From positions 1-64,000 of the forward strand of contig NZ_JBAKHD010000007.1 of NCBI RefSeq assembly GCF_049065735.1: a stretch of 64,000 nt of DNA. Reading direction: 5' to 3'. This DNA comes from Paramesorhizobium sp049065735. Lineage in GTDB: Bacteria; Pseudomonadota; Alphaproteobacteria; Rhizobiales; Rhizobiaceae. Within the stretch, counting starts at the first letter, position 1. Every line of letters starts with the position of its first letter. The position numbers and the translations under genes are program-made. Under the pieces are notes generated by a model. The model made no database searches. It was not told the DNA's origin and saw nothing but the letters and a program-made list of their open reading frames with translations. Shown one piece after another: positions 26,076 to 34,601 of the stretch.

Positions 26076-26597
26076 ATGGTCCGTATCGGCATCCTGACCA
26101 TCTCAGACCGCGCCAGCCGCGGCGAATATGAAGACTTGAGCGGCGCGGCCATCGCGGATTGGCTTGCCCGCGCGCTCACGTCGGAGTGGGAGCCGCTGCG
26201 ACGCATCGTGCCCGATGGGATCGAGCCGGTGCGGGACGCCCTCGTCACGCTTTGCGACGAGGACCATGCCGATCTGGTTCTTACCACCGGGGGCACCGGC
26301 CCTGCGCCGCGTGACCTGACGCCGGAGGCAATGCGGCTCGTGATGGAGCGCGAGCTGCCCGGCTTCGGGGAGCTCATGCGCCGCATCAGCTTCGAATCCG
26401 TGCCCACCGCCATCCTGTCGCGCCAGACGGCAGGCACGCGGGGACGCACGCTGATCGTCAATCTTCCCGGCAAGCCCCGCTCGATCGATGTGTGCCTGAA
26501 TGCGGTGTTCCCGGCGATCCCCTATTGCCTCGACCTGATGGGCGCGGGCCGGATAGAGACCGATCCGCAAATATGCCGGGCGTTCAGGCCGGCTTGA
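26076..26597 (+). CDS. mog: Molybdopterin adenylyltransferase
   Basis: 173 residues of the MogA/MoaB fold: LTISDRASRGEYED at the N terminus, TTGGTGPAPRDLTPEA (molybdopterin-binding loop with the TGGTG and DLTPEA motifs) and the LPGKP loop near the C terminus. The enzyme adenylates molybdopterin before molybdenum insertion in cofactor synthesis. The full length and DLTPEA motif favour Mog over MoaB. It stands as a single gene; no other Moco gene is in the window. Confidence 0.92.
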   Translation: MVRIGILTISDRASRGEYEDLSGAAIADWLARALTSEWEPLRRIVPDGIEPVRDALVTLCDEDHADLVLTTGGTGPAPRDLTPEAMRLVMERELPGFGELMRRISFESVPTAILSRQTAGTRGRTLIVNLPGKPRSIDVCLNAVFPAIPYCLDLMGAGRIETDPQICRAFRPA

Positions 26598-26669
26598 CCG
26601 CGCGCAATTGCTCTTTCCCCTCTGTCGTTTAAGCTGGGCCCTGTCTGTAACGAGAGACGGAGGCCCTCA

Positions 26670-29345
26670 ATGACTATCCGCAATCTCGAACATGCCGTCG
26701 CGCCCCGGTCGGTGGCGGTCTTCGGCGCGTCGATCCGGCAGGGATCGGTCGGCTGCACCATCATGGAAAATATCCTGAAGGGCGGATTCGAAGGGGAGGT
26801 CTGGCCGGTCAATCCGAAATATGGGGAGGTTCTGGGACGCCCCTGCTATGCGGACGCGGAAGCGCTTCCCGCCGCGCCTGATCTTGCTGTCATCGCGACG
26901 CCGCCCGCGACGGTGCCTGATATCATCCGCGCGCTCGGCGAGAAGGGAACGCGGGCCGCCGTGGTCATCACCGCGGGCCTGACGAGGGAAAACGGCCTGC
27001 GGCAGGCCATGCTGGATGCGGCGCGGCCCCATCTCTTCCGCATCATCGGCCCCAACACCATCGGCCTCCTCGCTCCCTCGGCAAAGCTCAATGCGAGCTT
27101 CGCGCATATCGACCCGCAGCCCGGCGGCCTCGCGCTCCTTTCGCAATCGGGCGCGATCACCACCTCGCTCATCGACTGGGCGGCGGATGAAGGCATCGGC
27201 TTTTCCAACATCGTCTCCCTTGGCGACATGGCCGATGTCGATGTCGGCGATTATCTCGACCTGCTCGCGGGCGATGCCAGGACACGCGCGATTCTGCTCT
27301 ATCTCGAAAGCGTTCCCGATCCGCGCAAATTCATGTCGGCTGCGCGCGCCGCCGCGCGTATCAAGCCGGTCATCGCGGTGAAGGCGGGCAGGCACGCCAC
27401 CGCCGCCAAAGCCGCCGCCACCCACACCGGCGCGCTTTCCGGCTCGGACAAGGTGGTGGACGCGGCGCTCAGCCGGGCGGGCATTTTGCGTGTGCGGGGC
27501 CTCGGAGAACTCTTCGATGCCGCCGAAACGGTGGCACGCTTTCCGCGGCTCGACCGCTCGCGTGTCGCCATCGTCACCAATGGCGGCGGGGCGGGCGTGC
27601 TCGCCGTCGATACGCTCGCCGATCTCGACGGCGAATTGGCAGAATTATCCCCTGCTACCATCGAGCGCCTCAACAGGATATTGCCCGCCGCCTGGTCGCA
27701 CGCCAATCCCGTTGATATCATCGGCGATGCGCCGGCCGAGCGCTACAGCGCGGCGGTCACCGCCGTCGCCGCCGACGCGAGCGTCGATGCGCTGCTGGTA
27801 ATCAACTGCCCGACGGGCCTTGCTTCCCCAGCGGCGGCCGCACGGGCGGTCGCTCAGCTGACGAAGGCGGGGATGATCGACGGCAAGCCGGTGCTCACCT
27901 GCTGGCTGGGAGAGAAGACGGCGCGGGAAGGCCGCCACATCCTGCAGGAAGCGGGCCTTGCCAGCTTCGAGACGCCCTCTGCCGCAGCAACGGCGGTCTC
28001 TTACCTAAGCGGATGGTCACGCGCGCAGAAGGCGCTTATGCGGGTGCCGTCGAGCCGGGGAGAAGACATCAATGCCGACCGGGAGGCGGTTCTTGCGATT
28101 TTCCGGCAGGCGGCGTCCGAGAACCGGCGGATGCTTACCGAGCCGGAGGCAAAGGCGGTCATCCGCGCCTATGGCATCCCCGTGCCGGAGACGGTGACGG
28201 TGCGCACGGCCGATGAGGCGGCAAAGGCGGCGGAAGGGCTGCTGCAAACGTCGCGGGTGGTGGTGAAGCTGCTTTCCAGGGAGATCACGCATAAATCCGA
28301 TGCCGGCGGTGTGGTGCTCGATATCGACACCCCGCAGGGCGTAGCCGAAGCGGTGCGGCATATCGAAAGCCGGCTGCGCGAGGCAGGGAACGCCGATAAG
28401 ATCGACGGCTTCGTAGTGCAGCCGATGATCATGGGAAAGGGCGCGCAGGAGCTGATCCTGGGCGTCAGCCGCGACCCCGTCTTCGGGCCGGTCATTCTGT
28501 TCGGCGCGGGTGGCACCGCCGTCGAAATCCTCGACGATACGGCGATTGCGCTTCCTCCGCTCGACAGCGTGCTTGCCGGGGACCTCATCGACCGCACCCG
28601 CATCGGACGGCTCCTGGCCGGCTACCGCGACCGTCCGCCTGCCGACCGCGAGGGCATCGTCCGGGCGCTCAATGGCCTGTCGCAGCTCGTCGTGGATTTT
28701 CCCTGCATCGTCTCGATGGACGTCAATCCGCTTCTGGCGGGAAGCGACGGCATCGTCGCGCTGGATGCCCGGATAGAGATCGCGCATGACGATGTCGAAA
28801 TGCCGGGGCCGAACCCCGGGCTTGCCATCCGGCCCTATCCCGCCGCCTGGGAAAAGGAATTCAGTCTTGCGGATGGCGACTACCGCCTGCGTCCGATCAA
28901 GCCGGCGGATATCAGGTTCTTTCCGGAATTCCTCGCGAAAATCTCGCCCGAGGATATCCGCTTCCGCTTTCTGGCGCCACGGCGCCATTTCCCCGACGAA
29001 ATGCTGCTGCGGCTCACGCAGATCGATTATGAGCGTGAGATCGCTTTCCTCGCCGAGCGCAAGGACACCGGCGAAATGGCGGGCATTGTCCGTCTCCTGT
29101 CCGACCCGGACAAGGAGAAAGCCGAATATGGTATTCTCGTTCGCACCGACCTGCAAGGCCATGGGCTCGGCTGGACGCTGCTCCGGCATGCGGTCGATTA
29201 TGCGCGGGCGGAGGGGCTTTCGCAAATCGAGGGGTTCGTCCTCAGCGAGAATATCAGAATGCTCGCCATGGCCGAGGAATTCGGCTTCAAGCTCGCCCCG
29301 CATCCGCAGGAGGCAGGCGTGGTCATCGCAACGCTGGCCCTCTAG
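26670..29345 (+). CDS. Acyl-CoA synthetase (ADP-forming-like)/GNAT acetyltransferase fusion
   Basis: 891 residues, about the length of E. coli PatZ (YfiQ). Order: CoA-binding domain (1-130), two succinyl-CoA-ligase-like domains (about 145-460, with LLSQSGAITTSL and the phospho-histidine-type loop THTGALSG), ATP-grasp domain (about 490-710, ITHKSDAGGV, GFVVQPM, LFGAGG), and a C-terminal GNAT domain (about 730-890, VRTDLQGHGLGWTLL binds acetyl-CoA). Proteins of this design are protein lysine acetyltransferases (Pat); the active-site His appears intact, so real CoA-ligase activity cannot be excluded. ACGGAGG precedes the ATG. Single gene. Confidence 0.9.
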   Translation: MTIRNLEHAVAPRSVAVFGASIRQGSVGCTIMENILKGGFEGEVWPVNPKYGEVLGRPCYADAEALPAAPDLAVIATPPATVPDIIRALGEKGTRAAVVITAGLTRENGLRQAMLDAARPHLFRIIGPNTIGLLAPSAKLNASFAHIDPQPGGLALLSQSGAITTSLIDWAADEGIGFSNIVSLGDMADVDVGDYLDLLAGDARTRAILLYLESVPDPRKFMSAARAAARIKPVIAVKAGRHATAAKAAATHTGALSGSDKVVDAALSRAGILRVRGLGELFDAAETVARFPRLDRSRVAIVTNGGGAGVLAVDTLADLDGELAELSPATIERLNRILPAAWSHANPVDIIGDAPAERYSAAVTAVAADASVDALLVINCPTGLASPAAAARAVAQLTKAGMIDGKPVLTCWLGEKTAREGRHILQEAGLASFETPSAAATAVSYLSGWSRAQKALMRVPSSRGEDINADREAVLAIFRQAASENRRMLTEPEAKAVIRAYGIPVPETVTVRTADEAAKAAEGLLQTSRVVVKLLSREITHKSDAGGVVLDIDTPQGVAEAVRHIESRLREAGNADKIDGFVVQPMIMGKGAQELILGVSRDPVFGPVILFGAGGTAVEILDDTAIALPPLDSVLAGDLIDRTRIGRLLAGYRDRPPADREGIVRALNGLSQLVVDFPCIVSMDVNPLLAGSDGIVALDARIEIAHDDVEMPGPNPGLAIRPYPAAWEKEFSLADGDYRLRPIKPADIRFFPEFLAKISPEDIRFRFLAPRRHFPDEMLLRLTQIDYEREIAFLAERKDTGEMAGIVRLLSDPDKEKAEYGILVRTDLQGHGLGWTLLRHAVDYARAEGLSQIEGFVLSENIRMLAMAEEFGFKLAPHPQEAGVVIATLAL

Positions 29346-29413
29346 AATCGCCCGCCCCACAAAAAATTTCACCGGAGCGGGATTAAGATCATGATCGGCT
29401 CCGTATATAGGGC

Positions 29414-29950
29414 ATGATCAGATCCAGAAACCGTTTCGATATTGTCGGACAGCTCGGCTCGCTGCGGCGCTATGCGCGTTCGCTGACGCGCGATGCCACC
29501 GAGGCCGAGGATCTGGTGCATGATGCACTGGTGCGAGCCTATGAGCGGCGCGCAACTTGGCACTCCGGCGGCAATTTGCGCGCCTGGCTGCTTTCGATCA
29601 TGCACAACACATTCATCGACCGCGCCCGGTCGCGCCGTGCGGAAGCCGGGCGCATGGACGTTGTTCAGCAATTGGCTGACGTCCGGACCGACCCGCCGCA
29701 GGAGCACGTCGTCCGGCTTGCGCAGGTACGGCAGGCCTTTTTCGACCTGCCCGAGGACCAGAGGGCGGCGCTGCATCTCGTCGCCATCGAAGGGCTGTCC
29801 TACAGCCAGGCGGCGGATACGCTGAAAATACCGCTGGGCACGCTGATGTCCCGGATAGGCCGGGCCCGCGCGACCCTGCGCGCCCTGGAGGCGGACGGGC
29901 CGTCACAACCAAGAACCCATCTCAAGATCATCGGAGGCCGCGATGAGTGA
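29414..29950 (+). CDS. ECF-type RNA polymerase sigma factor
   Basis: 178 residues with sigma region 2 (YARSLTRDATEAEDLVHDALVRAYERRATW ... LRAWLLSIMHNTFIDRARSRR) and region 4 (LPEDQRAALHLVAIEGLSYSQAADTLKIPLGTLMSRIGRARATLR). This is the minimal extracytoplasmic-function layout. The next gene overlaps it by eight bases and encodes a membrane anti-sigma factor, so activity is probably released by an envelope or redox signal. No NepR or PhyR is nearby, so it is not obviously the general-stress EcfG. Confidence 0.93.
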   Translation: MIRSRNRFDIVGQLGSLRRYARSLTRDATEAEDLVHDALVRAYERRATWHSGGNLRAWLLSIMHNTFIDRARSRRAEAGRMDVVQQLADVRTDPPQEHVVRLAQVRQAFFDLPEDQRAALHLVAIEGLSYSQAADTLKIPLGTLMSRIGRARATLRALEADGPSQPRTHLKIIGGRDE

Positions 29951-30716
29951 GCCGCGCGATCCCATTCTCGATACCGACCTTGACGCCTATGTCGATGACC
30001 AGCTCGACGTCTCCCGCCGCATTGCCGTCGAGGCCTGGCTATCCGGCCATCCGGACGCTGCTGCCCGGGTGATGGCGGACCTGCGGACACGGGACGAATT
30101 GCGGCTCGCGCTTGCCGGCTCGAAGAGCGCGGCGCGGCCCGCCACGGCCGATGCCGCCCGCCGGCTGGAGCGGGGGCTTTCCTATGGTCGCTTGTTCGCG
30201 AGCCTTCAGCGCGTCGCCGCCATCGGCCTACTCGTCACCGCCGGCTGGCTGGCGAACGAGGCCTTCGGGCCGCTGAAGGTCAGGGAAAGCGTCGCCTCCA
30301 CGCCGCCGCCCGCCTATGTCGAGGATGCCGTGCGAGCCCACAGGACCAGCATGGTTCGCGCCGAGATGGCGTCGCAGCCGGAAAGCCGCGACCTCGATCC
30401 CGGTGAAATCCGCGCCGCCACCGCCATCATCATGCCGGACCTGCCGAATGACTGGCGCGTGAAGGATGTACAGATCTACCCCTCGCAATACGGCCCCAGC
30501 GTGGAAGTCTCCATCGGTAGCGAGGATCTGGGCGACCTTTCGCTGTTCGCCGTCCGGCCCGGTGTTTTCGACGTCGTCTCGCCGAAGACGGCGACCATCG
30601 ACAGCGCTTCGGCCGCCTATTTCCAGATCGGCGATGTCGCCTACACGCTGGTCGCCAAGCCGGAGGCCAAAGATCTCGAACGTGCAGCCGAAAAGCTCGC
30701 GCGGTCGCTTCATTAA
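29943..30716 (+). CDS. Transmembrane anti-sigma factor, no zinc motif
   Basis: 257 residues overlapping the ECF sigma gene by eight bases. The N-terminal ~80 residues (LDAYVDDQLDVSRRIAVEAWLSGHPDAAARV) match the cytoplasmic anti-sigma domain that grips sigma, one TM helix follows (about 89-106), and the rest is periplasmic. The protein contains no cysteine, so it cannot use the HxxxCxxC zinc switch of redox-sensing anti-sigmas; regulated proteolysis or ligand binding is more likely (inference). Confidence 0.85.
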   Translation: MSEPRDPILDTDLDAYVDDQLDVSRRIAVEAWLSGHPDAAARVMADLRTRDELRLALAGSKSAARPATADAARRLERGLSYGRLFASLQRVAAIGLLVTAGWLANEAFGPLKVRESVASTPPPAYVEDAVRAHRTSMVRAEMASQPESRDLDPGEIRAATAIIMPDLPNDWRVKDVQIYPSQYGPSVEVSIGSEDLGDLSLFAVRPGVFDVVSPKTATIDSASAAYFQIGDVAYTLVAKPEAKDLERAAEKLARSLH

Positions 30717-30741
30717 TCTCATCAACCCCCGAGAGGATGTT

Positions 30742-31461
30742 ATGAACACACCAAACTTCGGATACCAGACGGCCCATGCGAGGGCCGACGCCGCTCTCTT
30801 CGATGAGGGCCTGCGCCAGCATATGCTGCGCGTTTACAACTATATGGGCCTCGGTCTCGTAGTGACAGGTCTCGTCGCCTTCGCCGTGGCTTCGACGCCC
30901 GCGCTTTATGTGCCGATCTTCTCCACCCCCCTCAAATGGGTGGTGATGCTCGCGCCGCTGGCCTTCGTGCTGTTCTTCTCGTTCCGCATCCAGAGCATGT
31001 CGGCTGCCAGCGCGCAGATGATGTTCTGGGCTTTCTGCGCGGTCATGGGCCTGTCGCTTGCGTCGGTGTTCCTTGTTTTCACCGGCACCAGCATCGCACG
31101 CACCTTCTTCATCGCCGCTACCATGTTCGGCGCGACCAGCCTTTATGGTTACACGACGAAGCGCGACCTGACGCAGTACTCGTCCTTCCTGATGATGGGT
31201 CTGATCGGCGTGGTCATCGCGGGTCTCGTGAACATGTTCATCGGCTCGTCGGCGCTGCAGTTCGCCATCTCGGTCATCGGTATCGTCGTCTTTGTCGGCC
31301 TGACCGCGTGGGACACGCAGAGCATCAAGGAGCAATATGCCGAAAACTTCGACGCGGAGTCCCGGCAGAAGCTCGCCGTGTTCGGCGCGTTCTCGCTCTA
31401 TCTTAATTTCGTCAACCTCTTCCAGTTGCTGCTGCAGTTCACCGGCCAGCGTGAAGAGTAA
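30742..31461 (+). CDS. Bax inhibitor-1/YccA family membrane protein
   Basis: 239 residues with seven hydrophobic helices and the BI-1 C-terminal signature (GLTAWDTQSIKEQYAEN ... FGAFSLYLNFVNLFQLLLQF). The family includes YccA, which modulates FtsH, and calcium-leak channels; the bacterial role is often stress related. The ATG at 30742 has GAGAGG upstream; the frame extends upstream over the anti-sigma gene and is rejected. It follows the sigma/anti-sigma pair by 25 bp and may be cotranscribed. Confidence 0.92.
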   Translation: MNTPNFGYQTAHARADAALFDEGLRQHMLRVYNYMGLGLVVTGLVAFAVASTPALYVPIFSTPLKWVVMLAPLAFVLFFSFRIQSMSAASAQMMFWAFCAVMGLSLASVFLVFTGTSIARTFFIAATMFGATSLYGYTTKRDLTQYSSFLMMGLIGVVIAGLVNMFIGSSALQFAISVIGIVVFVGLTAWDTQSIKEQYAENFDAESRQKLAVFGAFSLYLNFVNLFQLLLQFTGQREE

Positions 31462-31476
31462 AGGGTTCGCTTGACT

Positions 31477-32049
31477 ATGGACAGAAACGATCAGCAAGCC
31501 ATCCAGGGGCTGTTTCAAAAACTCGCTGAGGTCGAGCGCCAATCCCCGGAGCGGGATGGCGAGGCCGACGCCTATATTCGCGAACAGATCGCGCATCAGC
31601 CCGGAGCGCCATATTATATGGCGCAGACCATCGTCGTGCAGGAGCATGCGCTGAACGCCGCCCAGGCGCGGATCGATGAGCTGGAACAGGAGCTGGCCTC
31701 GAGACCCGCCTCCGGCGGCGGGCTTTTCTCCGGCCTGTTCGGCGGCGGGGCACGCCCGGCGCGGCCCTCGGGCGCGGTTCCACTCACCGGCGGATCGGCG
31801 GCCATGGGCCAGCAGCCGTTCCAGCAGCAGGGCTATCCGCAGAGAGCGGGTGGCGGTTTCCTCGCCGGAGCGGCGCAAACCGCTATGGGCGTCGCGGGCG
31901 GCATGCTGCTCGGCAACGTGGTCGCCGGCATGCTCGGTGGTGACGAGGCGAAGGCCGCGGAGCCGCAGGCTGAAGAGCCCAAGGCCGAAAACACTGGCTA
32001 TGAGGATGACGAACAGGACCAGGGCGGCTTTGACGATCTGGAAATCTAA
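31477..32049 (+). CDS. DUF2076 domain protein
   Basis: 190 residues, DUF2076 pattern: N-terminal helical part with QGLFQKLAEVERQ and a coiled region ending ELEQELASRP, a low-complexity Gly/Pro/Gln middle, a hydrophobic glycine-rich segment (AAQTAMGVAGGMLLGNVVAGML) and a very acidic C terminus (EDDEQDQGGFDDLEI). Function unknown; members are probably membrane associated. The ATG at 31477 is preferred over TTG 31471. It sits 15 bp after the BI-1 gene. Confidence 0.82.
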   Translation: MDRNDQQAIQGLFQKLAEVERQSPERDGEADAYIREQIAHQPGAPYYMAQTIVVQEHALNAAQARIDELEQELASRPASGGGLFSGLFGGGARPARPSGAVPLTGGSAAMGQQPFQQQGYPQRAGGGFLAGAAQTAMGVAGGMLLGNVVAGMLGGDEAKAAEPQAEEPKAENTGYEDDEQDQGGFDDLEI

Positions 32050-32064
32050 AGCATGATCCCGATG

Positions 32065-32091
32065 GCGCGGGGCCTTCACGAGGCTCCGCGC
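32065..32091. terminator. Hairpin after DUF2076 gene
   Basis: GCGCGGGGCC and GGCTCCGCGC form a 10-bp stem with one G-T pair and a 7-nt loop, 15 bp after the stop. No T tract. Confidence 0.45.
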
Positions 32092-32108
32092 GACATGCCG
32101 CTCTGTCG

Positions 32109-32141
32109 CGTCATTCTCAGGCTTGTCACGAGAAACTGCCA
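32109..32141. repeat. Degenerate REP-like palindrome
   Basis: A single copy of a 33-nt unit beginning CGTCATTCTC and ending AGAAACTGCCA. It matches the 34-nt arms at 39704-39814 with a few substitutions, and is a lone member of the same intergenic palindrome family. Confidence 0.5.
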
Positions 32142-32220
32142 TAAGAATGATGGTCGGAAGCATTCGACATAGTCCAGCAGGCGTGGGGCAAATTCCCGGA
32201 AGCAAGGCAACGCATTTATT

Positions 32221-32883
32221 ATGCCAGACGAAGAGCCATCGAGTATGATCGTCCGCGCACGGCCCCGGAAGCGGGCTGGGCGCGGACGCAGCTTTTCCGA
32301 AATATTGCGGTCGCTGGCCGAGGAGCCGTCCCGCGAGCGAATCTCCATTCAGGACATGCTTTCGGCGATGGGCGACCGCGCCTTCGGTCCGCTCATGCTG
32401 CTTTTCGCCTTGCCGAACCTGCTCCCCACGCCGCCGGGCACATCCGGCGTGCTCGGTATTCCGCTGGTTATCCTCGCCGCCCAGCTGATGCTTGGCCGCA
32501 AGCCATGGCTTCCGAAGTTCATCGCCAACCGTTCCCTGCCCAGAAGCAGTTTCGCCGCGCTGCTGGAGCGCGCCGGCCCGTGGCTCGCGCGGGCCGAAAG
32601 GCTGGTCAAGCCGCGGCTGGCGCTGCTTGTCGCGCCCCCCGCCGAATATGCCATCGGCGCGCTCTGCCTCATTCTCGCTATCCTGCTGGCGCTCCCCATT
32701 CCGCTCGGCAACCTCCTGCCCGCTTTCGCCATCTGCCTTTTCTCCTTCGGCATTCTGGAGCGGGACGGCGTCTGGGTGATCGCGGGCTTCATCGCCTTCT
32801 TGGTCTCGGTTTCAGTCGTGGCCGGGGTGCTGCTCGCGCTCCTCAAGGGGCTTTTCTTCATCATTGAAAAAACCTTCAACTAA
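32221..32883 (+). CDS. ExoD family exopolysaccharide protein
   Basis: 220 residues of the ExoD family: ISIQDMLSAMGDRAFGPLMLLFALPNLLPTPPGTS is the diagnostic segment, followed by hydrophobic helices, including ALLLALPIPLGNLLPA-type repeats. ExoD is needed for normal exopolysaccharide and alkali tolerance in Sinorhizobium; its biochemistry is unknown. It is an inner-membrane protein. The start is the ATG at 32221, with a second ATG at 32245 possible. A TerC-family gene follows 41 bp later. Confidence 0.88.
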   Translation: MPDEEPSSMIVRARPRKRAGRGRSFSEILRSLAEEPSRERISIQDMLSAMGDRAFGPLMLLFALPNLLPTPPGTSGVLGIPLVILAAQLMLGRKPWLPKFIANRSLPRSSFAALLERAGPWLARAERLVKPRLALLVAPPAEYAIGALCLILAILLALPIPLGNLLPAFAICLFSFGILERDGVWVIAGFIAFLVSVSVVAGVLLALLKGLFFIIEKTFN

Positions 32884-32924
32884 AAGGGACGGCGGCTGCT
32901 TGGGCTCGCCGAAAGATACAGCTA

Positions 32925-34499
32925 ATGTTATTTGAATGGATGGCCGATCCCGCAGCCTGGGCTGGACTGGCAACGCTTATCGTCCTCGAAATCGTTCTCG
33001 GCATCGACAATCTGGTTTTCATCGCGGTGCTCGCGGACAAGCTGCCGCCGCACCAGCGGGAAAAGGCAAGGCTCATCGGCCTGACGCTGGCGCTTCTCAT
33101 GCGCCTTGTGCTGCTGGCTTCCATCGCCTGGATCGTCACTTTGACGAAGCCGCTCTTCAGCATTGCCGGGCTCGATTTTTCCGGTCGCGATCTCATCCTC
33201 ATCTTCGGCGGCATTTTCCTGCTCTTCAAGGGCACCATGGAGCTGCATGAGCGCCTCGAAGGGACGGCGGGGCATAAGGAGGGCAAGGTCGCCCATGCGA
33301 TCTTCTGGCAGGTCCTCGTTCAGATCGTCGTGCTCGATGCCGTCTTCTCGCTCGACAGCGTGATCACCGCCGTCGGCATGGTCGACGACCTCATGGTGAT
33401 GATGATCGCCGTGGTGGTCGCCATCGGCGTGATGATGCTGTCGTCGCGCCCGCTGATGAACTTCGTCTCCAGGCACCCCACCGTGGTCATCCTCTGCCTG
33501 GGCTTCCTGATGATGATCGGCTTCTCGCTGGTCGTGGAAGGCTTCGGCTTCCACATTCCGAAGGGCTATCTCTACGCGGCCATCGGCTTTTCGGTGCTGA
33601 TCGAGGCGTTCAACCAGATCGCCCGGCGCAACAAGGAGCGGCTGGTGACGACCGGCGACCTCCGGGAGCGGACCGCCGATGCGGTGCTGCGCCTCCTTGG
33701 CGGCAGGCGCAGCGGCGAGATGGGCCTCGGCGAAACCGCCGACGCCATCGCCGAGCGCGCCGAGGAGAACCAGCTCTTCGCGCCGCAGGAGAAGGAGATG
33801 ATCCAGGGCGTGCTGACGCTGGCCGAGCGGCCCGCCGTCTCGATCATGACACCCCGCACGGAGATCGAGTGGCTTGACATCAACGAAGACCCGGAAAAGC
33901 TGAAGGCCAAGATCCTCGACCTCGGCCACTCCCGCTTCCTGATCGCGCGCGACACGCTGGAGAACCTCGTCGGCGTGGCGCAGGCCAAGGAATTGCTGCG
34001 CGATCTCCTGGAGGAAGGGCGCATCGATATGGAGCGCTCGGTGCGCCAGCCGCTCATCGTCCATGAGAGCGTCAACGTGCTGCGTCTGATGGAGCAACTG
34101 CGCAAATCGCCGCTGCAGATGGCCGTGATCGTGGACGAATACGGCACGCTGGAGGGCATCGCCACGCCGATCGATATTCTCGAAGCCATCGCTGGGGAGT
34201 TCCCGGACGAGGGCGACGAGGCGCTGTTCGCCGAGCAGGCGGAGGACGGCTCATGGCTGGTGGATGGCTGGATGGATGTGCGCCGGGCTTCCTATCTGCT
34301 TGAGGCCGATCTCGTCGACGACACCGACCGCTATTCGACCATCGCTGGTTTCATCCTGTGGCGGCTCGGGCATTTCCCGAATGCGGGAGAAACTGTCGTC
34401 GCGGGTGACCTCACCTTCGAGGTCGTCTCGCTCGACGGGCGCAACATCGACAAGGTGCGGATCAGGCGGACGGATGCGGCCACGCTGGATGTCTCCTGA
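32925..34499 (+). CDS. TerC-CBS-CorC fusion membrane protein
   Basis: 524 residues. The N-terminal half (about 1-240) is a TerC/YkoY membrane domain with conserved acidic residues in LEIVLGIDNLVFIAVL and VVLDAVFSLDSVITAVGM; two CBS domains follow (about 300-420, MTPRTEIEWLD ... VIVDEYGTLEGIATPIDILEAI), then a CorC/HlyC transporter-associated domain (430-520). This is the YegH/YoaE architecture. TerC-type proteins are linked to manganese and other metal export or metalation of exported proteins; CBS domains imply nucleotide control. It follows exoD by 41 bp. Confidence 0.92.
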   Translation: MLFEWMADPAAWAGLATLIVLEIVLGIDNLVFIAVLADKLPPHQREKARLIGLTLALLMRLVLLASIAWIVTLTKPLFSIAGLDFSGRDLILIFGGIFLLFKGTMELHERLEGTAGHKEGKVAHAIFWQVLVQIVVLDAVFSLDSVITAVGMVDDLMVMMIAVVVAIGVMMLSSRPLMNFVSRHPTVVILCLGFLMMIGFSLVVEGFGFHIPKGYLYAAIGFSVLIEAFNQIARRNKERLVTTGDLRERTADAVLRLLGGRRSGEMGLGETADAIAERAEENQLFAPQEKEMIQGVLTLAERPAVSIMTPRTEIEWLDINEDPEKLKAKILDLGHSRFLIARDTLENLVGVAQAKELLRDLLEEGRIDMERSVRQPLIVHESVNVLRLMEQLRKSPLQMAVIVDEYGTLEGIATPIDILEAIAGEFPDEGDEALFAEQAEDGSWLVDGWMDVRRASYLLEADLVDDTDRYSTIAGFILWRLGHFPNAGETVVAGDLTFEVVSLDGRNIDKVRIRRTDAATLDVS

Positions 34500-34502
34500 G
34501 AC

Positions 34503-34518
34503 GCAACAAAACTTAACG
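34503..34518 (+). promoter_or_regulatory. GTAAC-type tandem operator before RND genes
   Basis: GCAAC-AAAAC-TTAAC G: direct pentamer repeats 10 bp apart, 84 bp before the RND adaptor start. Matching sites lie before the response regulator (38906), the ICMT-like gene (39836), the MipA gene (41979) and the kinase (41931-41945, minus strand). Probably bound by the OmpR-type regulator encoded at 38969. Confidence 0.6.
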
Positions 34519-34601
34519 CGATAGAATAACGGCACCTCTGCCGCCCGCTTAACCTGCGGTCAGAAATCCCGCCTTGCGCGGGCAGGAAGAGGTGCCGTTT
34601 C

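Noticed and set aside
30430..32205. 591-residue ORF on the minus strand
   Set aside because: It is antisense to the anti-sigma, BI-1 and DUF2076 genes, has an Arg/His/Glu-rich composition with no domain, and arises from the GC-rich third-position pattern of the real genes.
32925..34499. Tellurite-resistance function for the TerC-family gene
   Set aside because: No ter operon is present and the TerC-CBS-CorC layout is that of general metal-related membrane proteins.
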